A stretch of 64,000 nt of DNA from Corallibacter vietnamensis (GTDB lineage: Bacteria > Bacteroidota > Bacteroidia > Flavobacteriales > Flavobacteriaceae): positions 1,178,001 through 1,242,000 of the forward strand of contig NZ_BAABBI010000001.1 of assembly GCF_039537875.1 (NCBI RefSeq), written 5' to 3'. A model generated the notes under the pieces. It did not search any database and was not told the origin of the DNA. It saw nothing but the letters and a program-made list of their open reading frames with translations. Shown piece after piece: positions 7,513 to 15,543 of this stretch (the stretch's first letter is position 1; each line of letters begins with the position of its first letter). The position numbers were made by a program, and so were the translations under genes.

Positions 7513-9927
7513 ATGGAATCAAATATGATTTTTGTGCCAATAATATTGGCCGTTTTAGGATTACTATTTATGTTCGTTAAGATGTCTTGGGTTAAGAAAC
7601 AAGCTGCAGGAAATGAAAAAATGCAAGGCATATCAAAAGCGATAAAAGAAGGAGCGTTAGCATTTTTAAATGCAGAATATCGACTCCTTTTTATTTTTGT
7701 AATCATAGCGTCAATAGCATTATTTGGTATATCTCAAGTTGTAGAAACAACAAGTTGGATGATTGTTCCTGCATTTGTATTTGGAGCTATATTTTCAGCA
7801 TTGGCAGGAAATATAGGTATGCGTATTGCTACTGAAGCCAATGCTCGTACTGCTGAAGCGGCTAAAACAAGTTTGCCGCAAGCTCTAAAAGTGTCATTTG
7901 GAGGCGGAACAGTTATGGGACTTGGTGTTGCAAGTTTAGCTGTTTTAGGATTAAGTTTATTTTTTATGTTCTTTTTAGGGCAGTTTATGGGAGATGAAGG
8001 TTCATTTTATAATAATATGACTATTGTATTAGAAACCTTAGCTGGTTTTTCTTTAGGAGCTGAATCAATAGCGCTATTTGCTCGTGTAGGTGGAGGAATT
8101 TACACTAAAGCAGCTGATGTTGGTGCAGATTTAGTTGGTAAAGTAGAAGCTGGTATTCCTGAAGATGATCCTCGTAATCCTGCAACTATTGCAGATAACG
8201 TAGGAGACAACGTTGGTGATGTAGCTGGTATGGGAGCCGATTTGTTTGGTAGTTATGTAGCAACAGTATTAGCTGCTATGGTATTGGGTAATTACCTGAT
8301 TAAAGATATGGCAGAAGCAGGTGTTGTTCTTGATACTTTTAATGGAATGGGTCCTATATTATTACCTATAGTTATTGCTGGTTTCGGAATTCTAGCTTCT
8401 ATCATAGGAACATTTCTTGTTAAAATTTCAAATAATAATGCAAAAGAAGCTCAAGTTCAAAGAGCTTTAGACACAGGAAACTGGGTTGCAATTATTTTAA
8501 CATTAGCAGCTAGCTGGTTTTTTATAGATATGATGCTTCCAGAAACAATACATATGAAATTTTTTGGAGAAGGATCTAAAGCTGTTCCTTCAATCAATGT
8601 GTTTTGGTCTGCGTGTATAGGTTTGGCTGTTGGTGCGTTAATTTCTATAGTAACAGCTTATTACACAAGTCTAGGGAAAAAGCCTGTATTAGATATTGTA
8701 AATAATAGTTCTACAGGTGCAGCAACTAATATTATAGCAGGTTTAGCAGTAGGTATGAAATCTACTTTTGCATCTGTTGTGTTATTTGCAGCAGCTATTT
8801 ATGGTTCTTATGAACTTGCTGGTTTTTATGGTGTGGCTTTAGCGGCATCAGCTATGATGGCTACTACTGCCATGCAGCTAGCTATTGATGCTTTTGGGCC
8901 AATTGCAGATAATGCAGGTGGCGTTGCTGAAATGAGTGAACTAGATCCAGAAGTACGTGAGCGTACAGATATTTTAGATTCTGTAGGAAACACAACTGCA
9001 GCAGTTGGTAAAGGGTTTGCCATTGCATCTGCAGCATTAACAGCGTTAGCGCTTTTTGCAGCATATGTAACATTCACAGGAATAGATGGTATTAATATTT
9101 TTAAAGCAGATGTTTTAGCAATGTTGTTTGTTGGAGGTATGATTCCTGTAATATTCTCTGCTTTAGCAATGCAATCAGTAGGAAAAGCAGCTATGGAAAT
9201 GGTACAGGAAGTGCGTCGTCAGTTTAAAGAGATTCCAGGAATTATGGAAGGAACTGGAACACCAGAGTATGCTAAATGTGTTGATATTTCTACAAAGGCA
9301 GCATTAAAAGAAATGATTTTACCAGGTTTGATTACCATTATTACACCTATTATTATAGGATTGTTATTCGGGGCTGAACCTTTAGGAGGTTATATGGCTG
9401 GTGTATGTGTTAGTGGTGTTATGTGGGCGATTTTTCAAAATAATGCTGGTGGTGCTTGGGATAACGCTAAAAAGTCTTTTGAAGCAGGTGTAGAAATTAA
9501 TGGCGAAATGACTTATAAAGGCTCTGATGCTCACAAAGCTGCTGTAACAGGAGATACTGTTGGTGACCCGTTTAAGGATACATCAGGACCTTCAATGAAT
9601 ATACTTATTAAATTAACTTGTTTAGTAGGTTTGGTTATTGCCCCAATTTTAGGAGGACATGCTTTAGAGGGTGAGATGACAGTAACTTCTGAAGAAGTTG
9701 AAGTAAGCTCCAATGATGGTACTATAAAAAAAGTACTTGTAGAGATGATAGTTAACGAAAACAATGTTTTAGCCAAGGCTATAGTAAAAACATATACTTA
9801 TGCTAATGAGCAATCTAAACCAACCATTAAAGAAGAAGTGATTTCTGGAACAATTCAAGAGGTTGAAAAGCAGATACAAATAATAAAAAAGGGTGCAGAT
9901 ACATTTAAGATGACAAATCGTAAATAA
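7513..9927 (+). CDS. hppA: Membrane ion-translocating pyrophosphatase (K+-dependent type)
   Basis: An 804-residue polytopic inner-membrane protein of the H+/Na+-pumping pyrophosphatase family. The catalytic loops are intact: GGGIYTKAADVGADLVGKVE, DDPRNPATIADNVGDNVGDV, DAFGPIADNAGGVAEM, and the late NAGGAWDNAKKSFE plus GDTVGDPFKDTSGPSMNIL. The segment GNTTAAVGKGFAI (about residue 490) carries Ala where K+-independent enzymes carry Lys, so the enzyme is predicted to need K+; whether it pumps Na+, H+ or both cannot be read off safely. After the last membrane helix (about residue 720) there is an unusual polar tail of about 80 residues (EGEMTVTSEEVEVSSNDG onwards). A terminator follows 17 bp after the stop. 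Confidence 0.95.
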   Translation: MESNMIFVPIILAVLGLLFMFVKMSWVKKQAAGNEKMQGISKAIKEGALAFLNAEYRLLFIFVIIASIALFGISQVVETTSWMIVPAFVFGAIFSALAGNIGMRIATEANARTAEAAKTSLPQALKVSFGGGTVMGLGVASLAVLGLSLFFMFFLGQFMGDEGSFYNNMTIVLETLAGFSLGAESIALFARVGGGIYTKAADVGADLVGKVEAGIPEDDPRNPATIADNVGDNVGDVAGMGADLFGSYVATVLAAMVLGNYLIKDMAEAGVVLDTFNGMGPILLPIVIAGFGILASIIGTFLVKISNNNAKEAQVQRALDTGNWVAIILTLAASWFFIDMMLPETIHMKFFGEGSKAVPSINVFWSACIGLAVGALISIVTAYYTSLGKKPVLDIVNNSSTGAATNIIAGLAVGMKSTFASVVLFAAAIYGSYELAGFYGVALAASAMMATTAMQLAIDAFGPIADNAGGVAEMSELDPEVRERTDILDSVGNTTAAVGKGFAIASAALTALALFAAYVTFTGIDGINIFKADVLAMLFVGGMIPVIFSALAMQSVGKAAMEMVQEVRRQFKEIPGIMEGTGTPEYAKCVDISTKAALKEMILPGLITIITPIIIGLLFGAEPLGGYMAGVCVSGVMWAIFQNNAGGAWDNAKKSFEAGVEINGEMTYKGSDAHKAAVTGDTVGDPFKDTSGPSMNILIKLTCLVGLVIAPILGGHALEGEMTVTSEEVEVSSNDGTIKKVLVEMIVNENNVLAKAIVKTYTYANEQSKPTIKEEVISGTIQEVEKQIQIIKKGADTFKMTNRK

Positions 9928-9943
9928 GCATCTTTAGTAAATA

Positions 9944-9977
9944 AAAAAAGCCGCAATTTTAAAATTGCGGCTTTTTT
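9944..9977. terminator. Bidirectional terminator between hppA and the deoxynucleoside kinase gene
   Basis: A perfect 34-bp palindrome (AAAAAAGCCGCAATTTT and its complement) with T-runs on both strands. It can end hppA from the left and the kinase gene, which is convergent, from the right. Confidence 0.9.
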
Positions 9978-9993
9978 ATTTGGTTTAAAGTTA

Positions 9994-10608
9994 TTAGAAT
10001 AAACCGTTTATTTCTGCATCTATTTTATTGATGATGTAACCAAGGTCTTCTGGGTTGCTAACAAAATCTAAATTATCAACATCAATTATAAGTAATTTAC
10101 CTTTGTTGTAACCATGAATCCAAGCTTCATAGCGTTCATTAAGTCGGCTTAAATAATCTATGCTAATAGAATTCTCATAATCACGTCCACGTTTATGAAT
10201 TTGAGATACTAAATTAGGAATAGAACTGCGTAAATAAATAAGTAAGTCTGGTCCTTGAACAAACGATTCCATTAAATCAAAAAGAGATCTATAATTCTCA
10301 AAATCTCTATTTGTCATCAAGCCCATGGCATGTAGGTTTGGAGCAAAAATATGAGCATCTTCATATATGGTTCTGTCTTGTATAATATCTTTTCCGCTTT
10401 CTCTAATTTGATTTACTTGACGAAAACGACTGTTCAAGAAATATACTTGTAAGTTAAAACTCCAACGTTCCATTTGGTTGTAAAAATCGTCTAAATAAGG
10501 ATTGTCTACAACGTCTTCTAATTGTGGTTCCCAATTGTAGTGTTTAGCTAGTAATTTTGTGAGTGTGGTTTTACCAGCACCAATGTTTCCTGCTACAGCA
10601 ACGTGCAT
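9994..10608 (-). CDS. Deoxynucleoside kinase (dNK family)
   Basis: A 204-residue kinase with an N-terminal P-loop (VAGNIGAGKTTLTK), the dNK-family signature DRTIYEDAHIFAPNLH around residue 80, and the arginine-rich segment KRGRDYENSISIDYLSRLNERY that contacts phosphate and closes the lid. It phosphorylates deoxynucleosides for salvage; whether purine or pyrimidine is preferred is not clear from sequence. The start follows the upstream unknown gene by only 3 bp, so the two are cotranscribed. It fits with a nucleoside transporter at the left edge of the window, though they are not in one operon. Confidence 0.9.
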   Translation of the reverse strand: MHVAVAGNIGAGKTTLTKLLAKHYNWEPQLEDVVDNPYLDDFYNQMERWSFNLQVYFLNSRFRQVNQIRESGKDIIQDRTIYEDAHIFAPNLHAMGLMTNRDFENYRSLFDLMESFVQGPDLLIYLRSSIPNLVSQIHKRGRDYENSISIDYLSRLNERYEAWIHGYNKGKLLIIDVDNLDFVSNPEDLGYIINKIDAEINGLF

Positions 10609-10611
10609 AAG

Positions 10612-11394
10612 TTATTTTGTTTTTAGTTGGAATTCATGTAGAACTTTAGAGTCGTAAATATACAAGGTTTCGTTATTCAATAAAAACTGTTTTATTAACA
10701 ATTCAGGAGTTTTGATAGTTGTCATTTTTTCTGACTTTTTATCAAGGTAATAAAGTGATATGTCACTACTTAAAACAACATTTTCATTACTTACCGAAAT
10801 AGCTGTATAGCCAGAATTAGGTGTTTTCATTAAAAGGCTACCAAAGTAATTATACTTATAAAGGAATTTCTCTGTTAGAAGCCAGCAAAAATTATAATCA
10901 CTTTTTAAATCAAGAACATTTGATGTTACAGGAATAGTAGCAACTCTTGTGGTTTTAGATTTGTAATCATAGAGTTCTAATTTTTGTAAATCTTGATTGA
11001 AAATCCAGAGAGTGTTGTCATTTCCTGTAGAAATATGACTCACGTTTTTATAAGGCTCGGTGTTGTTAAAGTCTATTTTGAAAATTTCAGCAAGGCGATT
11101 ATCTAAAATGATAACAGTATTAAAATCTTTATAGAAAAGATTAATTTTTAAAGGATTAAAAGTGTTTGTAGAAGTGATAGCGCCTAATTGAATGTTGCTG
11201 TAACTCGTGGTTTTTTCAGGTGTTTTTTTGTAAAAGGCATTATTGTTTGTGTAGTAAATGGTACCAAAATTATCTATGCCAGAAATAACCGAAACCGATA
11301 AAGGGGATTTTTTTACAAAAGATAAATCAATGGTGTTTTGGCTAACTGCAGTAACCGAAAAAAGTAAAAAGATATATTTAAGCCATTTCATCAT
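10612..11394 (-). CDS. Exported protein of unknown function, possibly beta-propeller
   Basis: A 260-residue protein with a signal peptide (MKWLKYIFLLFSVTAVSQ; ATG at 11391 is as good a start as 11394). The mature part is a series of short beta-rich units of the kind IFNQDLQKLELYDYKSK, CWLLTEKFLYKYNYFGSLL and VVLSSDISLYYLDKKSEKM, which suggests a small beta-propeller or similar repeat fold. I do not recognise a family. It sits 3 bp upstream of the deoxynucleoside kinase gene and 30 bp downstream of the response regulator gene, all on the minus strand, so it may be read from the two-component operon. Confidence 0.75.
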   Translation of the reverse strand: MMKWLKYIFLLFSVTAVSQNTIDLSFVKKSPLSVSVISGIDNFGTIYYTNNNAFYKKTPEKTTSYSNIQLGAITSTNTFNPLKINLFYKDFNTVIILDNRLAEIFKIDFNNTEPYKNVSHISTGNDNTLWIFNQDLQKLELYDYKSKTTRVATIPVTSNVLDLKSDYNFCWLLTEKFLYKYNYFGSLLMKTPNSGYTAISVSNENVVLSSDISLYYLDKKSEKMTTIKTPELLIKQFLLNNETLYIYDSKVLHEFQLKTK

Positions 11395-11424
11395 GGTTGA
11401 AAATTACAAAAATCAAACCATAAA

Positions 11425-12105
11425 TTAACATATTAATTTATAACCAAAGCCACGAACGTTTAAAATTTGAATATTTGTGTCTGATTGAAGCTTTTTTCGA
11501 AGCTTACTAATAAAAACATCCATGCTTCTTGCAGAGAAAAAATCGTCATTTCCCCAAAGTTTATTCAAGATGATTGACCTATCTAAAACCTGGTTTTTGT
11601 TTTTAATTAAATGAAATAGTAAATGCGCTTCTCTATGTGTGAGTTGTAATTTTTCTTCAGCGTTAAATTGAAGTGTTTGCTTTGGGAAATCAAACGTGTA
11701 ATCTCCAATTTTTAATACTTCTGAAGTTTTTTGTACCTGTGTTCTGTTTAGCAAATTGTTAATTCTTACAATAAGCTCTTCCATACTAAATGGTTTTTTT
11801 AGGTAATCATTTCCGCCTATGGTAAAACCCTCAACAACATCTTGCGTTTGCGATTTGGCAGTTAAAAAAATAATAGGAATTGTATCATCAATTGCTCTAA
11901 TGTCTTTAGCTAATGTAAATCCGTCTTTTTTGGGCATCATAACGTCCAATACTAAAATTTCAGGAGTTTCAGACTGGAATTTTTCAAATGCTTTTTCGCC
12001 ATTATCACACAGAATAACATTAAAGTCTCTGGTTTCAAGACTCTCCTTAATAATTTGACCAAGTGCTGGCTCATCTTCGGCTAATAAAATGGTGGTTTTA
12101 GGCAT
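11425..12105 (-). CDS. OmpR-family response regulator
   Basis: A 226-residue regulator. The receiver domain (1-115) has the acidic pair EDE near the start, the phosphoacceptor Asp in ILVLDVMMPKKDGF and the conserved Lys in YLKKPFSMEEL. The C-terminal domain (about 130-226) is an OmpR/PhoB winged helix (LTHREAHLLFHLIKNKNQVL, then RSMDVFISKLRKKL and VRGFGYKL). The gene overlaps the end of its sensor kinase gene by 8 bp. The likely target is the divergent GLPGLI/beta-barrel gene group: three phased GTTAAC repeats lie between the two units (see 13610-13635). Confidence 0.94.
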   Translation of the reverse strand: MPKTTILLAEDEPALGQIIKESLETRDFNVILCDNGEKAFEKFQSETPEILVLDVMMPKKDGFTLAKDIRAIDDTIPIIFLTAKSQTQDVVEGFTIGGNDYLKKPFSMEELIVRINNLLNRTQVQKTSEVLKIGDYTFDFPKQTLQFNAEEKLQLTHREAHLLFHLIKNKNQVLDRSIILNKLWGNDDFFSARSMDVFISKLRKKLQSDTNIQILNVRGFGYKLIC

Positions 12106-13570
12106 TTGGTAATGTTATTTTAAATGAGGTGATGTTATTTTTTAAATCAACAGTGATAGTTCCGTTGTGTTTTTCTGCAATTTTCTTGGTGTAATACAGT
12201 CCAATTCCAAAGCCTTTAACATCATGAGTGTTGCCTTTAGGAACGCGGTAAAATTTCTCGAAAATCTTGTCTTTATTAGCTTTGGTTAGCGTGTTTCCAT
12301 TGTCAGAAATAGTAATGGTAAACGCAAAATGATTTTGCTCAAGCGAAATTGAAATCGCATCTCCACCATATTTTATAGCATTGTCAATAATGTTATTGAT
12401 GGCATTTTCAAAATGGAACACATCTACTTTTGCCAAAATGTTTTCAGGTATATTGAAAGTTATGGTTTTGTCACTGTTAAGTTGATGTTTTTCAATACTC
12501 GTGGTCAAAATTTCCGAGATGTTATAAGTGTCTTTGTTGAGCTCAAGATTTTCACTATCAAGTGTAGCGGTTTCTAGTAACTTTTCAACCATAGTGTTCA
12601 ATTTTGAAAGCTGCGTGTTTGATAAATCTAAATACGTTTTTGTTTTAGCTTTATCTTCAATAACATTAAAGTTTTGAATGCTTTCAAGTGCAACACCAAT
12701 GGTTGCAATAGGTGTTTTGAATTCGTGTGTAATGTTGCTAATGAGGTCATTTTTTACTTCAGCTAATTGTTTTTGGTGCTTGATGATTTTAAGTAAATAA
12801 AACAAACAACTTATCACTGCCAGAATTAACAATGTAGAAATTAAAATACCACCAAAAATGCGTTTTAAAATAAGCTTTGTTTGATTTTCAAAACTTAAAT
12901 TTAGAGAGCTTCCTTTAGGTAATAATGTAGATTTTGAAACAACGTTTAAAATGTTTTTTGAATCGGTTATTGTGTCTTTTGTCTTCTTTGTTTTGTTCCT
13001 ATTAAAGTCAAGTTTGTAATCAATAGTGATGTTTTTTTGAGATAAGTCAGTAGTTATTAAACTGTCAATTTTTTTAACATCAAGCGTGTCATTTGAAATA
13101 GAAATAACAACTTTAGATGTAAGCAATTCAAATCCTTTTACTTTTATAGAGTCTTTTTTTATGTCAATAGAATTCAGTTTTTTGTGATCCCATTTTGCAT
13201 TTAAAATTGAATCTACATTAGCACCTTTATAAATAGAAATACCATCAGTAGTTTCAAGATTAAGGCTATCAAGGTTTTTAAACTTTTTTTGAGTAATATC
13301 AATTTGCTTTAAAATGGAGTCAAACTTATGATCTTCGGCAAAAAAGTCGTCCTTGTCATTGCCTTCAAAAGCAAATCCAATGGTGGTTTGTTCAGCAAGA
13401 TTAACATAGTAATCATCAACAGCTTTATCTAAACTTACCTGAACATCTTTAATAAGCTGTTGCTTGTTGGCTAAATAGTTTTTATAATTCCAATACACTT
13501 GTATCGCAATAGTGCTGAGTATTACGGTAACTATGAAGTATAATATTATTCGGTATCTAGAATTATTCAT
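12098..13570 (-). CDS. Sensor histidine kinase, inner membrane
   Basis: A 490-residue kinase. A first membrane helix (about 8-26) and a second (about 235-258) bracket a periplasmic sensor domain of about 200 residues that looks unlike PAS or HAMP modules. The cytoplasmic part has HisKA (LISNITHEFKTPIATIGVAL with the phospho-His) and HATPase_c (NIIDNAIKYGG as N box, KGFGIGLYYTKKIAEKHNG as G box). It is followed with an 8-bp overlap by its OmpR-type partner. It starts 121 bp from the first GLPGLI gene on the opposite strand. The ligand is unknown; sensing the state of the envelope would fit the neighbours. Confidence 0.93.
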   Translation of the reverse strand: MNNSRYRIILYFIVTVILSTIAIQVYWNYKNYLANKQQLIKDVQVSLDKAVDDYYVNLAEQTTIGFAFEGNDKDDFFAEDHKFDSILKQIDITQKKFKNLDSLNLETTDGISIYKGANVDSILNAKWDHKKLNSIDIKKDSIKVKGFELLTSKVVISISNDTLDVKKIDSLITTDLSQKNITIDYKLDFNRNKTKKTKDTITDSKNILNVVSKSTLLPKGSSLNLSFENQTKLILKRIFGGILISTLLILAVISCLFYLLKIIKHQKQLAEVKNDLISNITHEFKTPIATIGVALESIQNFNVIEDKAKTKTYLDLSNTQLSKLNTMVEKLLETATLDSENLELNKDTYNISEILTTSIEKHQLNSDKTITFNIPENILAKVDVFHFENAINNIIDNAIKYGGDAISISLEQNHFAFTITISDNGNTLTKANKDKIFEKFYRVPKGNTHDVKGFGIGLYYTKKIAEKHNGTITVDLKNNITSFKITLPNA

Positions 13571-13609
13571 AAGTCAAAAGTAAATGTTAAAGTAGATAAA
13601 AACTAATCG

Positions 13610-13635
13610 GTTAACACACGTTAACACTGGTTAAC
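13610..13635. promoter_or_regulatory. Three GTTAAC direct repeats at exact 10-bp spacing (candidate response-regulator operator)
   Basis: GTTAAC occurs at 13610-13615, 13620-13625 and 13630-13635, each followed by related bases (ACAC, ACTG, TATA). Direct repeats with about one helical turn between them are the usual binding layout for OmpR/PhoB-type regulators. The last copy ends 22 bp before a perfect -7 element (13658-13665), the position from which such activators touch RNA polymerase. A looser copy (GTTAAA) is at 13586-13591. Confidence 0.65.
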
Positions 13636-13657
13636 TATAATCAATGTATCGTTGCAA

Positions 13658-13665
13658 TAAGTTTG
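13658..13665 (+). promoter_or_regulatory. -7 element of the GLPGLI/beta-barrel promoter
   Basis: TAAGTTTG matches TAnnTTTG. No clear TTG lies at -33; the phased repeats occupy the upstream position instead, which fits a promoter that depends on an activator. The ATG of the first GLPGLI gene is 26 bp downstream. Confidence 0.6.
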
Positions 13666-13691
13666 TGTTGTAATAATTAAACAAATAAAAA

Positions 13692-14537
13692 ATGAATACA
13701 TTAACAAGAATAGCTGTTTTAGCATTGGTGCTATTTGTGACGCAAGCAAGAGCTCAAGAATTTACAGGAGTTGCAACCTACAAGTCAAAACGAAAAGTAG
13801 ATATTAAGTTAGACAGTACTCAGGTAAACTCTGAAATGCATCAAAAAATGATGGATATGCTTAAAAAGCAGTTTGAAAAAACGTACATACTTACGTTTAA
13901 TAAAGAGGAATCGGTTTATAAAGAAGAAGAATCTCTTAGTGCTCCACAACCAGGTGGAATGGAAGTTGTTATGGTGAGTACAGGCGGAGCTGATATTTTA
14001 TATAAGAATATAAAAGAGCAACGTTTTACAAATCAAAATGATGTATTTGGAAAAATATTTTTAATAAAAGATCAGTTAGAAAGTGTAGAATGGGAGTTAG
14101 GTAAAGAAACTAAAAATATAGGTGAATACACATGTTATAAAGCAACATTTACAAGACAAGAACCAAAAGTTGTAGGCGGCATTAGCGTAAATGGTGATAA
14201 AGATTTAGATGAAGAAAAAGAACCTGAAATGGAAACTGTTACAATAACAGCGTGGTATACGCCGCAAATCCCTGTAAACAATGGACCTGGTAATTATTAT
14301 GGTCTACCAGGTTTAATTCTTGAAGTTAATGATGGATCAGAAACGGTTATTTGTAGTAAAATAGTGCTCAATCCAAAAAATGAAGTTGAAATCACTGAAC
14401 CTAAAAAAGGTAAAAAAGTGACTAAAGAAGAGTTTGATAAAATTATGGAAAAGAAAATGGAAGAAATGAAAGAACGTTATAGCCCAAGAAGAGGAAAAGG
14501 TGATGGACAAGAGATTGAGATAAGAATAGGAGGTTAG
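13692..14537 (+). CDS. GLPGLI family exported protein (first copy)
   Basis: A 281-residue protein with a signal peptide (MNTLTRIAVLALVLFVTQARAQ). It has the family pattern: FTGVATYKSK after the signal, TYILTFNKEESVYKEEE, the Cys of GEYTCYKATF, AWYTPQIPVNNGPGNYYGLPGLILEV with the name-giving GLPGLI, and a late ICSKIVLNP. The C-terminal tail is charged (KKMEEMKERYSPRRGKG). The molecular function of the family is not established. A paralogue follows 105 bp later and a beta-barrel protein after that, so the three probably act together at the envelope. Expression is likely driven by the divergent two-component system. Confidence 0.92.
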   Translation: MNTLTRIAVLALVLFVTQARAQEFTGVATYKSKRKVDIKLDSTQVNSEMHQKMMDMLKKQFEKTYILTFNKEESVYKEEESLSAPQPGGMEVVMVSTGGADILYKNIKEQRFTNQNDVFGKIFLIKDQLESVEWELGKETKNIGEYTCYKATFTRQEPKVVGGISVNGDKDLDEEKEPEMETVTITAWYTPQIPVNNGPGNYYGLPGLILEVNDGSETVICSKIVLNPKNEVEITEPKKGKKVTKEEFDKIMEKKMEEMKERYSPRRGKGDGQEIEIRIGG

Positions 14538-14642
14538 TCTTTTTAGTAATATTTTAACACATAGTAATTAAACTTTTAGCGGCTTTGTGTGTCTAAAGTA
14601 AGTTATAAGAGCATTCTTAACTAAACTAATTAGATGTAAAAA

Positions 14643-15500
14643 ATGAAATCAATTTCTATCAAACTATGTATTGCTATAGCTGTATTATTTAGTAATTCAC
14701 TATTAGCTCAAGACTTTCAAGGGAAAGCATACTACGAATCTAAAACCACAGTTGATATGGATAACTGGGGAAGAAGAGAAATGAGTGAGCAACAAAAAAA
14801 GATGATTGCTGAGCGTATGAAAAGTATGTTTGAGAAAACATACATTCTAACGTTTAACAAGTTTGAGTCTATGTACAAAGAAGAAGAAAAGTTGGAAGCT
14901 CCAGGTGCTGGTGGTCGTGGCTTTAGAATGATGGGAAGTTTTACAGGAGGCGCACAATATAAAAATGTAAAAGACAAGCAAATACTTCAAGAGCAAGAGT
15001 TTTTTGGTAAACAATTTTTAATCAATGATTCCTTACCAGATTTAAAATGGGATATGACTGGAGAAACAAAACAAATAGGTCAGTATACGTGTTTTAAAGC
15101 TACAGCTACAAAAAAAGTAGATGAAATGGATTTTAGAAGTATGAGAAGGCGTGATAGAGATGATGAAAAGAAAAAAGACTCAACAAAAACATCCGATGAT
15201 CCAATGAGTGAGATTGAAGTCCCTAAAGAGATTTTAGTAACAGCGTGGTATACACCGCAAATTCCTGTAAACAATGGTCCAGGAGAATATTGGGGATTAC
15301 CGGGTTTGATATTAGAGATAAATGCAGATAGAACAACTATTTTATGCTCTAAAATTGTTCTAAATCCAGATGAAAAAGATGATATAAAGAAACCATCAAA
15401 AGGAAAAGAAGTTACACAAGAAGAGTACAATAGTATTATGAAAAAGAAAATGGAAGAAATGCGAGAAATGTACGGTCGTGGTCGTGGCGGCAGACGCTAA
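14643..15500 (+). CDS. GLPGLI family exported protein (second copy)
   Basis: A 285-residue paralogue of the preceding gene with the same plan: signal peptide ending LLAQ, DFQGKAYYESK, TYILTFNKFESMYKEEE, GQYTCFKATA, AWYTPQIPVNNGPGEYWG followed by LPGLILEI, and LCSKIVLNP. It differs by a longer charged insert (RSMRRRDRDDEKKKDSTK, about residues 160-180) and a Gly/Arg-rich end (YGRGRGGRR). Shared blocks show that the pair arose by tandem duplication. The insert and tail are highly charged and probably flexible. It lies 43 bp before the beta-barrel gene. Confidence 0.92.
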   Translation: MKSISIKLCIAIAVLFSNSLLAQDFQGKAYYESKTTVDMDNWGRREMSEQQKKMIAERMKSMFEKTYILTFNKFESMYKEEEKLEAPGAGGRGFRMMGSFTGGAQYKNVKDKQILQEQEFFGKQFLINDSLPDLKWDMTGETKQIGQYTCFKATATKKVDEMDFRSMRRRDRDDEKKKDSTKTSDDPMSEIEVPKEILVTAWYTPQIPVNNGPGEYWGLPGLILEINADRTTILCSKIVLNPDEKDDIKKPSKGKEVTQEEYNSIMKKKMEEMREMYGRGRGGRR

Positions 15501-15543
15501 TTTTTCTCTAAACTGATTAATCAACCCAAAAAAACAGTAATTA

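Noticed and set aside
8826..9077. Antisense ORFs within hppA
   Set aside because: Shadows of a strongly conserved gene; no signal or motif.
13586..13635. GTTAAC repeats as a CRISPR or minisatellite
   Set aside because: Only three 6-bp units at 10-bp spacing, without spacers; a regulator binding site explains them better.
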